Positions 26,381-35,386 of a stretch of DNA of 64,000 bases are shown one piece after another. Below the pieces are notes generated by a model. That model saw only the letters and a list, made by a program, of their open reading frames with translations, was not told the DNA's origin and did no database searches. The stretch's first letter is position 1, and each line of letters starts with the position of its first letter. Origin of the DNA: CAKZNE01 sp964485405 (GTDB lineage Bacteria > Bacteroidota > Bacteroidia > Flavobacteriales > Schleiferiaceae); contig CAZAJG010000021.1 in assembly GCA_964485405.1 (NCBI GenBank), positions 1-64,000 on the forward strand. Direction: 5' to 3'. A program made the position numbers and the translations under genes.

Positions 26381-28026
26381 TTTGATTCCTTTTTAAAAGA
26401 AAGTGATAAACTTAAAAACCCAGAGTCTACTTCTATCTTCCCAAGCACTCCCATTTCAGATAAAATAGACTTCATGATTATTATTCCATGAGAAGTTCTT
26501 TTCAAAATTCTATCCCTATCAGATGAGTTAAAGTGATCTTTTAAATCTTTAACGTTTTTAATGTCACTTTCACTATATCTGTTTTTAAAAATAATTCTAT
26601 AATAAGTATTATCTTCATTAAAAATAACAATCTCATCACCTTCTGAATATTTTCTTAAGTTATTCACCCAATCCGTCAACAAAATGAATAGGCCATCACT
26701 ATTGAACTGAACCAAGTGATCATCAATACTTTCAATATTCCAATTTAACTTGTGAGTAAAATCTTTAAAATAGTCGCTCCAAATATCTCTAACATAACCA
26801 AACAAGTTGTTCGGAGATTTCATTTCTAATTGAACCGCGGAAAAGGGCTTATTAGGCTTGTTCAGAATATTATCCGCTCGATCCATCAGCAATTCATAAT
26901 TCCTTTTCAATCTATGAAGCTCAGTCCTGTACATCTCCAAAGACTCATCATCCATTATCCCTGCAATGTTATCTTTAGACATTTCAATGAAATTATCAAG
27001 AGTATTGAAACGGTTTCGAATAAAGTGCATCGCTTTTTCTGCATTCTGCACGTAAACGTATTTATCTCTATACTCCTTAAGCATTTTTTTGTTTTCTTTA
27101 ACGATAGAAGCTTCTAAATCAAAAATTCTCGACAGACGGGCCGTCACACTTTGCAGCAACCTTATATACGGTATATTATATAAAGAATTTGAGTTCCTTC
27201 CTAAGGAAAACACGAAAACATATTTGTTTCTTCCAGTTTTATTGAAAATTACAAAATTCTTTGACTCCTCACGTATATTCACTTGAAAATTAATGTCGGA
27301 TTGGTGGTAGTTGTCTCTTTTTTCGGAATCTAACAGTCTTATGAGGTATTCTTCATTTATTTCGTAAGACCATATAAAACTAGAGCTATTTACCAGGGAA
27401 AGCTCACCTTGATTAATTCTAAAACAAGTGATTCTTGTAAAGGATGGTTTATAGAATACAAGAAGTCTTATATCATTCAACGTGTTTATAATACCCTCAT
27501 ATGCCTTATAACTTTTTTGTATCTCAAAGCTTTCTTCCAAAAAACTTTCAATTTTCGCATTTAACCTTGTCACCTTTTTAAAGAATCTTGGCTTTGAATC
27601 AACTATAAAATTAATTACCCACAAAACCAAAGTTATTAGAATGAATGAAAAACTAAAGGTATAATGGTTTAAAACAAATAGACAAAGTACAAACAACACG
27701 TAACGAAGAATTGACTTTTTTTTCCCTGTGTGGTTTGGAGAGTTGATTATCGGTAGTAAAACGTAACAAATTGTGACAGGGTCGATTGTTTTATCATAAA
27801 TGATGAACATAATAAACGCATAGTCATTTATTAGTCTTAATCTAGAGATAAAACCATCATGAAAAATTGTAAAAAAATAGATCACCAAGTATGGTACGGT
27901 AACAAAAAAGTACCAAAATTCTTTGAAATAGTTCTCTCGACTAAAAATAAGTGAAAAACCAAAGCCTAGTATAATAAGTCTAAAAACAATACTTAGAGAT
28001 TTTCCAAAGATCCTGTCTACATTCAT
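26377..28026 (-). CDS. Divergent membrane histidine kinase-like protein
   Basis: 549 residues. About five or six membrane helices occupy residues 10-145, then a GAF-like region of about 150 residues, then a helical segment with KAMHFIRNRFNTLDNF, where the histidine fits a phospho-acceptor box. The C-terminal 130 residues resemble a HATPase: DWVNNLRKYSEGDEIVI as N-box and HGIIIMKSILSEMG as G2-like box, but the G1 DxGxG motif is not recognisable (FKNRYSES). Activity is therefore uncertain. It lies one base after the membrane gene and overlaps the receiver gene by four bases. A membrane signal-sensing kinase for the receiver is the natural reading (inference). Confidence 0.65.
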   Translation of the reverse strand: MNVDRIFGKSLSIVFRLIILGFGFSLIFSRENYFKEFWYFFVTVPYLVIYFFTIFHDGFISRLRLINDYAFIMFIIYDKTIDPVTICYVLLPIINSPNHTGKKKSILRYVLFVLCLFVLNHYTFSFSFILITLVLWVINFIVDSKPRFFKKVTRLNAKIESFLEESFEIQKSYKAYEGIINTLNDIRLLVFYKPSFTRITCFRINQGELSLVNSSSFIWSYEINEEYLIRLLDSEKRDNYHQSDINFQVNIREESKNFVIFNKTGRNKYVFVFSLGRNSNSLYNIPYIRLLQSVTARLSRIFDLEASIVKENKKMLKEYRDKYVYVQNAEKAMHFIRNRFNTLDNFIEMSKDNIAGIMDDESLEMYRTELHRLKRNYELLMDRADNILNKPNKPFSAVQLEMKSPNNLFGYVRDIWSDYFKDFTHKLNWNIESIDDHLVQFNSDGLFILLTDWVNNLRKYSEGDEIVIFNEDNTYYRIIFKNRYSESDIKNVKDLKDHFNSSDRDRILKRTSHGIIIMKSILSEMGVLGKIEVDSGFLSLSLSFKKESK

Positions 28027-28027
28027 A

Positions 28028-28786
28028 TTATCTTTTTATAAGATCAGTAAGCTTATTAAATATTAAGGTGGCAACATAAGAAAAGATAAATATTTTCCCG
28101 AAGATCATGATAATTGTCGATATTTCATTTTGAGGCTTGATGGAAAAATCTACAGGTAAACTTAAAAGCCCCGCTGTAATATTTAAAAAATGATTCAAAA
28201 CTATATGATCAGAGAGGTTTTGATAGTTTAATTCAAAGTTTAGCCATGACATCCATGAGTAACACGCGGGCATCAAAATAAGGTTAGCCACCAATGTTAT
28301 TAGCACAAGAGAAGTAATCAACGAATAAATATTGTATAGAGGAAAGTAAATAAGGATACTGGGAATTGAGGTTAATCTCCAAAGATGTTCGCTTGAGTAT
28401 TTCAAGATGATTTTACACCTGAATCTCTGAAGGTTTCTTATTTCATTTTTAAACGCGCTCTTTTCAAGAATCCTAATTAAATAATCAATATAAATAATTC
28501 TATGCTTATATGGCACACTGCCCAAAAAGCTAAGTTTTTCTGTATCAATTATATCATAATTTCGCGGAGCTCCTTCAATTAAAGCAACCAAGGAGTTCAA
28601 GTATCTTTTAATATCCACGGATAGATCTTGATAATAATTCCTTAGAGAATCTTCATTCAATTTCAGTTGAATAATATTATTCAGAAGATTAACCTTTCCT
28701 GTTAAAGACAGATCATCTTTACTAATTTTTTGATATTCTTTTTCTAATAGTTCTTGCATATTATTGGTTACACTTAACATGAACAA
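28028..28786 (-). CDS. Membrane protein of unknown function, possible two-helix/pore-loop type
   Basis: 252 residues (or 243 from the internal ATG at 28759). The N-terminal half is polar and helical. Two hydrophobic regions follow (about residues 138-175 and 222-245), with a shorter segment NHFLNITAGLLSLPVDFSIKP between them. That layout, helix-loop-helix with a T-x-G and a downstream P, vaguely recalls potassium-channel pores, but the filter sequence is absent, so this is weak. First gene of the tight three-gene AT-rich cassette. Confidence 0.55.
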   Translation of the reverse strand: MFMLSVTNNMQELLEKEYQKISKDDLSLTGKVNLLNNIIQLKLNEDSLRNYYQDLSVDIKRYLNSLVALIEGAPRNYDIIDTEKLSFLGSVPYKHRIIYIDYLIRILEKSAFKNEIRNLQRFRCKIILKYSSEHLWRLTSIPSILIYFPLYNIYSLITSLVLITLVANLILMPACYSWMSWLNFELNYQNLSDHIVLNHFLNITAGLLSLPVDFSIKPQNEISTIIMIFGKIFIFSYVATLIFNKLTDLIKR

Positions 28787-28898
28787 TATTAATCAATTAT
28801 TTTCGACTAAAGAGTATCAAAATATTATCGAAAACATTCACCTCATTTAGACCTTTGAGAAAAATTTCCGGATTTCAAAATTATGTCTTAATCATTTT

Positions 28899-28914
28899 TT
28901 AGACTCGCCTAAAT
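28899..28914 (+). promoter_or_regulatory. Predicted DtxR/MntR operator of the metal-uptake operon
   Basis: TTTAGACTCGCCTAAA is an imperfect palindrome (TTTAGrC.. ..GyCTAAA) of the DtxR-family type, 38 bases before the GTG start of the TonB receptor. A promoter-like TATTTTGC follows at 28919-28926. Because the operon encodes a DtxR/MntR-like regulator, autoregulated metal repression is the likely control. Confidence 0.6.
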
Positions 28915-28951
28915 TTTTATTTTTGCACCGCAAACATAATTTTAAGGTCAA

Positions 28952-31252
28952 GTGAAAAACCGCTTTACATATTTCTTACTCCTTTGTTTAGGATGCGCAC
29001 AAGCCTTTGGGCAAAACGCATCCATTCAAGGTTATGTGTTAGCGGAAGGGGAACCTATTCCTTCAGCTTCTGTTGTACTGAAAAACGCTAAAAACGGAAC
29101 GGCAACTGATGCTCAAGGTTATTTTGAACTTAAAGATCTGAAAGGCGGAGAACTGTTTTTAGAAGTAAGTTTTATCGGCTACGAAACCCTTACTCAAGCA
29201 GTAACGCTCAAAGCTGGAGAGCGCAAAACGCTCTACTTGGAGCTCCAACCCCATAGCTCCAGTTTGGATGAGGTGGTAGTAAGCGGCACACTCAAAGAAG
29301 TAAGCCGGAGCGAAAGTCCGGTGCCGGTAGAAGTGTTTAAACCTGCTTTTTTTAGAAAAAACCCCACCCCCTCCATCTTTGATGCTTTACAAAATGTGAA
29401 TGGCGTACGCCCGCAGCTCAACTGTAATGTGTGCAATACGGGAGACATCCACATCAATGGCCTAGAAGGCCCTTACACCATGGTGCTGATAGACGGAATG
29501 CCCATTGTAAGTGGTTTATCTACGGTATATGGTTTATCTGGTATTCCCAATGCTTTGGTGGAGCGTATTGAAATTGTAAAAGGCCCGGCTTCCTCTTTGT
29601 ATGGATCTGAAGCGGTGGGAGGATTGATTAACATCATCACCAAAAACCCAGGCAACGCCCCTCTGTTTACGGCAGATGTATTTACCACCAGCTGGCAAGA
29701 ACACAATGCCGATATCGGCTTAAAAAACCGCGTGGGCGATAAGGCCACGGTACTTACTGGAATCAATTATTTCAACTACAACAACCCCATCGACAACAAC
29801 GAAGATGGCTTTACGGATGTAACCCTTCAAAACCGAATTTCGGTCTTTCAGAAGTGGAATTTTAGTCGCGACCAAAACCGTTTGTTTAGTTTGGCCGGGC
29901 GCTACTATTACGAAGACCGTTGGGGTGGTGAAATGGACTGGACTGCTGACGATAGAGGGGGAGATGAAGTATATGGCGAAAGCATTTATACCCGCAGATG
30001 GGAGCTCATCGGAAACTATCAACTGCCTGTTTCTGAACGAATTTTTCTTGGATTCTCTTACAACGACCACAGTCAGAACTCAGTATATGGCGATCTTCCT
30101 TATTTGGCCGATCAGCGCATTGCTTTCTCCCAATTAACTTGGGATAAAACGTTGGGTCGTCATGATCTTTTGGTCGGGTCTGCTATGCGCTACACCTTTT
30201 ACGATGACAATACACCAGCTACCTCCAATGGCGATAGTTTGAACTTGGAAAATCAACCCGATGAAACCTGGTTACCCGGAATTTTTGTGCAAGACAACAT
30301 TTCGCTAAACGATAAGCACAAACTGCTTTTGGGTGCGCGTTACGATTACAACTCTCGCCACGGCAATATTTTTACACCCCGTATCGCGTACAAATGGACC
30401 ATCAATAGAAAAAACATTTTACGCCTTAATTTAGGACAGGGCTTTAGAGTAGTCAATCTGTTTACGGAAGAACATGCGGCTTTAACCGGAGCGCGAACGG
30501 TAGAAATAACAGAAGAATTAAGGCCTGAAACCAGCTACAATGCCAACCTAAATTATGTTCGAAAAATATACCTTAAAAATGGTGCATTTATCGGTTTAGA
30601 TGCCTCGGCTTGGTATACTTGGTTTGACAATCAAATTTTACCCGATTACGATACGGATCCCAACAAAATTATTTACGACAATTTGGATGGTTATGCCGTA
30701 ACACAAGGCGCTACCCTTAATGCAGATATTACTTTCCCTAGTAGTTTAAAGATACGTGGGGGCATTACCTATATGGATGTATTTACCGCTGAACCGAATG
30801 CCAGTGGACAAGAAGTAAAAACGCAACCCATACTCACCGAAAATTGGGCGGGAACCTTTGCTGTTTCCTACACCCTTAAACGCTTAAACCTTTCCATCGA
30901 CTATACTGGAAATGTATACGGACCTATGCGTCTACCTACTTTGGGCAGCTTAGACCCAAGAGATGAATATTCTCCCTGGTGGAGCATTCAAAACATTCAA
31001 GTGAGTTGGAAGAAGCCACAATCTGCCTGGGAGGTTTACGGTGGGATTAAAAACCTCTTGAATTTTACACCACCAGCAAACAGTATTGCACGTGCAAACG
31101 ATCCTTTTGATAGAAATGTTGAGTTTGACCCATCTGGTAACGTATTGCCCACTGCATCCAATCCAAATGCTTTATCGTTTGATCCTACGTATGTTTTTGC
31201 GCCCAACCAAGGAATCCGCTTTTTCGCTGGTTTGAGATATAGCTTGCCATAA
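28952..31252 (+). CDS. TonB-dependent outer-membrane receptor, likely for a metal
   Basis: 766 residues, start GTG at 28952. Signal peptide MKNRFTYFLLLCLGCAQAFG, then a carboxypeptidase-like (CarboxypepD_reg) domain (IQGYVLAEGEPIPSASV), a plug domain with VLIDGMPIVSGLSTVYGL and RIEIVKGPASSLYGSEAVGGLINIIT, and a 22-strand-type barrel ending in F-rich RFFAGLRYSLP. C158 and C161 in the plug (CNVC, bases 29423-29434) could bind metal or form a disulfide. It is the first gene of an operon with a Mn/Fe/Zn-type ABC transporter and an MntR-like regulator, so it most likely imports a metal or metal complex. Confidence 0.92.
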   Translation: MKNRFTYFLLLCLGCAQAFGQNASIQGYVLAEGEPIPSASVVLKNAKNGTATDAQGYFELKDLKGGELFLEVSFIGYETLTQAVTLKAGERKTLYLELQPHSSSLDEVVVSGTLKEVSRSESPVPVEVFKPAFFRKNPTPSIFDALQNVNGVRPQLNCNVCNTGDIHINGLEGPYTMVLIDGMPIVSGLSTVYGLSGIPNALVERIEIVKGPASSLYGSEAVGGLINIITKNPGNAPLFTADVFTTSWQEHNADIGLKNRVGDKATVLTGINYFNYNNPIDNNEDGFTDVTLQNRISVFQKWNFSRDQNRLFSLAGRYYYEDRWGGEMDWTADDRGGDEVYGESIYTRRWELIGNYQLPVSERIFLGFSYNDHSQNSVYGDLPYLADQRIAFSQLTWDKTLGRHDLLVGSAMRYTFYDDNTPATSNGDSLNLENQPDETWLPGIFVQDNISLNDKHKLLLGARYDYNSRHGNIFTPRIAYKWTINRKNILRLNLGQGFRVVNLFTEEHAALTGARTVEITEELRPETSYNANLNYVRKIYLKNGAFIGLDASAWYTWFDNQILPDYDTDPNKIIYDNLDGYAVTQGATLNADITFPSSLKIRGGITYMDVFTAEPNASGQEVKTQPILTENWAGTFAVSYTLKRLNLSIDYTGNVYGPMRLPTLGSLDPRDEYSPWWSIQNIQVSWKKPQSAWEVYGGIKNLLNFTPPANSIARANDPFDRNVEFDPSGNVLPTASNPNALSFDPTYVFAPNQGIRFFAGLRYSLP

Positions 31253-31253
31253 G

Positions 31254-31721
31254 ATGAAATTTCTCCTCCCTTTTATAGCTACCGTACTATTCTGCGGAAT
31301 CCCTTTGGGTAAACTCCAAGCGCAAACGTATTCCATCCATCAATTGGATAGTCTCCAGGCTATTGGCGATAAACCCATCGTCCTTTTTATTAGTGCCAAA
31401 TGGTGTACTTACTGTGAGGCTATGAAAAACAGTACCCTGCAGAATGAAGAGGTAAACAAGATGCTTGAATCGCGGTTTTACTTCATCCCTTTTGATGGCG
31501 AACAAAAAGAAGCGGTTACGGTTAAAGGACAGACTTTTAACTATATTCCCAACGGGAAAAAGAATGGCGTGCATGAACTGGCAAACCAGCTGGGCACTAT
31601 TGATGGGAAGCTCATTTATCCGGTAACCACCATTCTAAACCCAAAAGGTGAAATCAGTTTTCAATACTCCGGTTATCTGCCTAAAAAAGCGTTTATGGCG
31701 GTATTAAAAGAGGCACAATAA
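31254..31721 (+). CDS. Exported thioredoxin-fold protein
   Basis: 155 residues. Signal peptide MKFLLPFIATVLFCGIPLGKLQA. Thioredoxin-like strand IVLFISAKWCTYCEAMKNSTLQ with a CxxC active site (CTYC), later YPVTTILNPKGE with the cis-proline region. Periplasmic thiol-disulfide or metal-handling role. It starts two bases after the TonB receptor gene and four bases before the regulator gene, so it is in the metal operon, perhaps keeping receptor or binding-protein cysteines reduced. Confidence 0.85.
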   Translation: MKFLLPFIATVLFCGIPLGKLQAQTYSIHQLDSLQAIGDKPIVLFISAKWCTYCEAMKNSTLQNEEVNKMLESRFYFIPFDGEQKEAVTVKGQTFNYIPNGKKNGVHELANQLGTIDGKLIYPVTTILNPKGEISFQYSGYLPKKAFMAVLKEAQ

Positions 31722-31725
31722 GCAA

Positions 31726-32382
31726 ATGAAGAAGTACAGTTTTACAGAAGAAAACTACCTCAAAGCCATTTATTTTCTCTCCAAAGCATCAAAAAAAGGA
31801 GTGAGCACTACAGCTATTGCCAATAGCTTGGAAACAAAGCCCGCTTCCGTAACGGATATGCTTAAAAAGCTGAGTGAAAAAAAGTTACTGCATTACCAAA
31901 AATACAAGGGCGCACAGCTCACCGAAAAGGGGGAGCAAGTTGCCATTGGTACCATTCGCAAACACCGTTTATGGGAGTGTTTTTTAGTGGATAAGCTTGA
32001 GTTTGGTTGGGATGAAGTGCATGAGGTGGCCGAACAATTGGAACACATACAGTCGCCCAAGCTTACAGACTCTTTAGACTCCTTTTTGGGTTTCCCAAAG
32101 TTTGATCCACATGGAGATCCGATACCCGATAAAGAAGGGGTTTTTCCACAACGTAGCAATCAAACACTCGATCATTTTAAAGCGGGAGATACCGTAACCG
32201 TGAAAGGTATTAAAGACACTTCTCCGGAGTTTTTAAAGTATTTGGATAAACTTCAAGTAGATCTTGGAACTTCTATTGAAGTGATGGATGTAGAAGACTT
32301 TGATCATTCTATGACAGTTAAACTTCACAACAAAACACTCAGTTTAAGCGCACTTACTTGCAATAATATTTACGTAAAATGA
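31726..32382 (+). CDS. mntR: DtxR/MntR-family metal-dependent repressor
   Basis: 218 residues. N-terminal winged helix (YLKAIYFLSKASKKGVSTTAIANSLETKPASVTDML), a dimerisation region with metal-ligand candidates in RKHRLWECFLVDKL and HEVAEQLEHIQSPKLTDSLDSFLGFPKFDPHGDPIP, and a FeoA/SH3-like C-terminal domain. It senses Mn or Fe and binds palindromes such as that at 28899-28914. Mn versus Fe specificity cannot be set by eye; the adjacent transporter fits Mn. It overlaps the binding-protein gene by four bases. Confidence 0.85.
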   Translation: MKKYSFTEENYLKAIYFLSKASKKGVSTTAIANSLETKPASVTDMLKKLSEKKLLHYQKYKGAQLTEKGEQVAIGTIRKHRLWECFLVDKLEFGWDEVHEVAEQLEHIQSPKLTDSLDSFLGFPKFDPHGDPIPDKEGVFPQRSNQTLDHFKAGDTVTVKGIKDTSPEFLKYLDKLQVDLGTSIEVMDVEDFDHSMTVKLHNKTLSLSALTCNNIYVK

Positions 32383-33281
32383 AAAAGATACTCGCCCTAC
32401 TTTTAACCCTTAGCTTGTTTGCTTCTTGCCAAATGGAAAAGGAAGCCCCCGCTGATATTGTTTGCACCACAGGCATGATTGGTGATATGGTTCAACAACT
32501 GGTAGGCGACAGCTTAAAGGTGGTTAGCCTTATGGGCCCTGGTGTAGATCCGCATTTATACAAAGCCACGCAAGGCGATGTTCAGCAACTAAGCAATGCG
32601 GCTGTTATTGTGCACAACGGTTTGCACCTAGAAGGCAAAATGACGGAGATTTTTGAAAAGCTAAAAGATCAAAAAGAGATTATTAAGGTGAGTGATGCTT
32701 TAGAACAAGCAGATCTTATCAACTCTACAGATTTTGTGGATGCGCATGACCCACATATTTGGTTTGATGCACAGCTTTGGAGAAAATGTTTGTTTCGCGT
32801 TTCCGCTGAGCTCAAACGGATCTATCCCAACTTGGCTCAACAAATTGATGAACGCACCACTCGTTATCAATTGGAGCTGTTTCAACTTCATGAATATGCA
32901 CGTACTCAAATTGAATTAATTCCTGAAAATCAACGGATTATGATAACTGCCCATGATGCTTTTAAGTATTTTGGGAAAGCTTATAATATGGAGGTAAAAG
33001 GCCTGCAAGGCATTTCTACCACAGCCGAGTTGGGGCTACAGGACGTTTCTCAACTGGTACAATACATTACCGAGCGGAGGATAAAAGCCATTTTTGTGGA
33101 GAGCTCCGTTCCCAAAAAATCCATTGAAGCGGTGATAGAAGGTTGCGCCCAAAAGGGACACGATCTAAAAATGGGTGGAGAGCTTTTCTCGGACGCTATG
33201 GGCAGTAAAAACACTCCTGAAGGCAGTTATATCGGTATGGTTCGCCATAACGTAAACACCCTTGTAAACGCATTAAAGTAA
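32379..33281 (+). CDS. Metal ABC transporter substrate-binding lipoprotein (ZnuA/TroA family)
   Basis: 300 residues. Lipoprotein signal MKKILALLLTLSLFASC. Cluster A-I fold with candidate metal ligands H in GVDPHLYK, H in DPHIWFD, H in ITAHDAFKYF, and the late D in LFSDAMG. It captures Mn, Zn or Fe in the periplasm for the ABC permease. Starts inside the regulator stop (ATGA overlap) and ends one base before the ATPase gene. Confidence 0.92.
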   Translation: MKKILALLLTLSLFASCQMEKEAPADIVCTTGMIGDMVQQLVGDSLKVVSLMGPGVDPHLYKATQGDVQQLSNAAVIVHNGLHLEGKMTEIFEKLKDQKEIIKVSDALEQADLINSTDFVDAHDPHIWFDAQLWRKCLFRVSAELKRIYPNLAQQIDERTTRYQLELFQLHEYARTQIELIPENQRIMITAHDAFKYFGKAYNMEVKGLQGISTTAELGLQDVSQLVQYITERRIKAIFVESSVPKKSIEAVIEGCAQKGHDLKMGGELFSDAMGSKNTPEGSYIGMVRHNVNTLVNALK

Positions 33282-33282
33282 A

Positions 33283-34101
33283 ATGGCTACCAAAGAGATT
33301 CCTTCTATAGAGGTGCACAACTTAACGGCCAGCTACAACCGCAAGCCGGTGCTGTGGGACATCGATTTTAAACTTCCACAAGGTCAACTTATTGGTATTG
33401 TAGGGCCCAATGGTTCGGGTAAAACTACCCTTTTGAAAAACATTATGGGATTGATGGAACCCGATAGCGGTTATGTAAATCTCTTTGGAAAGAAACTAGA
33501 AGATATCCGCGAAAAAGTATCCTATGTACCTCAACGCGAAAGTGTGGATTGGGATTTTCCGGCCAATGTAATGGATGTGGTAAACATGGGTCGCTATCGG
33601 AAAAGCAACCTCTTTAAAAGCTTATCCAAAAAGGATAAAGAAATTAGCACGCAAGTGCTGGAGAAGGTGAAAATGCTCGAATTTGCTAAGAGGCAAATCA
33701 GCCAGCTTTCTGGTGGCCAGCAACAACGAGTTTTTATTGCTCGTTCTTTAGCCCAACAAGCGGATTTGTATTTGATGGATGAGCCCTTTGTGGGCGTAGA
33801 TGCCGCTACGGAAGAAAGTATTTTGCATCTCCTTTCTGAAATGAAGAAGGAAGGTAAAACGGTTGTTATCGTGCATCACGATTTGCAAACGGCTTATGAG
33901 TATTTTGATCATATTGTGTTGTTAAACACGCGTTTAGTGGCCCATGGCCCTAAAGAAGAAGTGTTTACGCCTGATTTGCTTCAAGAGGCCTATGGTGGTC
34001 GCCTTACGGTGCTTTCTAAAATTGGGGACTTAATGGCTAAGCAAGACTTCCCTGTGCGAGAGCGAGAATTCAAAGAAAAGGAAGGCAGCGGAGATGAATA
34101 A
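33283..34101 (+). CDS. Metal ABC transporter ATPase
   Basis: 272 residues. Walker A GPNGSGKTT, Q-loop YVPQRESVDWDFPANVMDVV (typical for Mn/Zn transporters), signature LSGGQQQRV, Walker B LYLMDEPFVGVD and switch VHHDL. Energises the permeases encoded by the next two genes. Overlaps the next gene by eight bases. Confidence 0.95.
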   Translation: MATKEIPSIEVHNLTASYNRKPVLWDIDFKLPQGQLIGIVGPNGSGKTTLLKNIMGLMEPDSGYVNLFGKKLEDIREKVSYVPQRESVDWDFPANVMDVVNMGRYRKSNLFKSLSKKDKEISTQVLEKVKMLEFAKRQISQLSGGQQQRVFIARSLAQQADLYLMDEPFVGVDAATEESILHLLSEMKKEGKTVVIVHHDLQTAYEYFDHIVLLNTRLVAHGPKEEVFTPDLLQEAYGGRLTVLSKIGDLMAKQDFPVREREFKEKEGSGDE

Positions 34102-35386
34102 TCTGATCGACTTTTTAAGCTTTAGCGATCCCAACGTTCGCGTAGTTACGCTGGGCACCATTTTTCTTGGAATGAGTGCGGCTATGGTGGGTACTTTCGC
34201 TTTTCTCAGAAAACGATCTCTTATTGGCGATGCCATTGCCCATGCCATTCTTCCGGGTATCGCTTTAGCCTTTATTTTTTTTCAGAGTAAAAACCCGCTT
34301 ATTTTAATGAGTGGCGCTTTGGTTAGCGGCTGGTTGGCCATGTTGGCCATAGAATACCTCAGCCGTTCTACAAAATTGAAACCCGACACTTCTATCGGTC
34401 TGGTTTTGAGTGTTTTTTTTGGAGTAGGCATCTTACTTTTAACCTCTATTCAACATTCGGGTGCTGGCAACCAAGCCGGGCTTGATCAATTCTTATTTGG
34501 CAAGGCGGCTTCCATGACTTTGAGTGATTTAAAATCCTACTCGGTAGTGGCTGTTATACTGCTGCTTAGCATCACTTTTCTATATAAAGAGTTTAAGTTG
34601 TTGAGCTTTAACCCAGACTTTGCAAAAACGATCGGTTTACCGGTAAAAACGCTGCAGTTTGTTATGTCTACCATTACGGTTCTGGCCATCGCCATCGGAA
34701 TCCAATCGGTAGGGGTGGTTTTAATGGCTGCTTTGTTGATTACGCCTTCCGCCACCGCTCGTCCTTGGACGGAGAACTTACTTTATATGATCATTGTTGC
34801 GGGAGCAGCTGGTGCCTTTTCGGGTTTAGTAGGTTCTTATATTTCTTTTACAGCTCCCAATATGCCTACCGGTCCTTGGATTGTAATGACCCTTTCTTTC
34901 TTAGCTATATTTTCTCTTCTTTTTGCGCCCAAAAGAGGGATAGTCGCCAAGTTTCAATTGCAAAGGCAAAACCGTAAAAAGATTATTTCTGAAAACTTGC
35001 TCAAGTCCTTTTATCACCTGGTAGAAAAGGGAGATTACAGCGAGTCCTTTTTTAGTAAAAGCCAGCTTTTAAGCAAGAGGAGTTTTACAGAAACCGAGCT
35101 GAGCAAAGCCATTGGTCTTTTAAAGAGGAAATTTTTCATTATCAGTAAAGGCGATACGTTTTCGCTATCCGAAAACGGCTTAGCCGAAGCGAGAAGAATT
35201 GTTCGTATGCATCGGCTTTGGGAAATGTACCTCACCGAGCGCATGCGTTTAAAATCGGATCATATTCACCCGAATGCAGAAACCATTGAGCACATTATTA
35301 CACCAGAAATTGAGGAGCTTTTGCTGAAAGAATTGAATTATCCGGACGAAGATCCACACCAAAGCCCAATACCTTACAATCCATAA
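34094..35386 (+). CDS. Metal ABC transporter permease with a C-terminal DtxR-like domain
   Basis: 430 residues. The first 280 are an ABC-3 permease with about eight membrane helices (KRSLIGDAIAHAILPGIALAF, SVGVVLMAALLITPSATARPWT). The extra 150-residue tail is winged-helix/DtxR-like: LSENGLAEARRIVRMHRLWEMYLTERM, then HPNAETIEHIITPEIEELLLKELNYPDEDPHQSPIP, echoing the dimerisation region of the repressor in the same operon (DPHGDPIP). The tail may gate transport by cytosolic metal (inference). The stop overlaps the next start (TAATG). Confidence 0.9.
   Translation: MNNLIDFLSFSDPNVRVVTLGTIFLGMSAAMVGTFAFLRKRSLIGDAIAHAILPGIALAFIFFQSKNPLILMSGALVSGWLAMLAIEYLSRSTKLKPDTSIGLVLSVFFGVGILLLTSIQHSGAGNQAGLDQFLFGKAASMTLSDLKSYSVVAVILLLSITFLYKEFKLLSFNPDFAKTIGLPVKTLQFVMSTITVLAIAIGIQSVGVVLMAALLITPSATARPWTENLLYMIIVAGAAGAFSGLVGSYISFTAPNMPTGPWIVMTLSFLAIFSLLFAPKRGIVAKFQLQRQNRKKIISENLLKSFYHLVEKGDYSESFFSKSQLLSKRSFTETELSKAIGLLKRKFFIISKGDTFSLSENGLAEARRIVRMHRLWEMYLTERMRLKSDHIHPNAETIEHIITPEIEELLLKELNYPDEDPHQSPIPYNP

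Noticed and set aside
28899..28926. Riboswitch in the metal-operon leader
   Set aside because: The leader after the operator is too short, and no yybP-ykoY-like helices were seen; a protein operator explains the palindrome.
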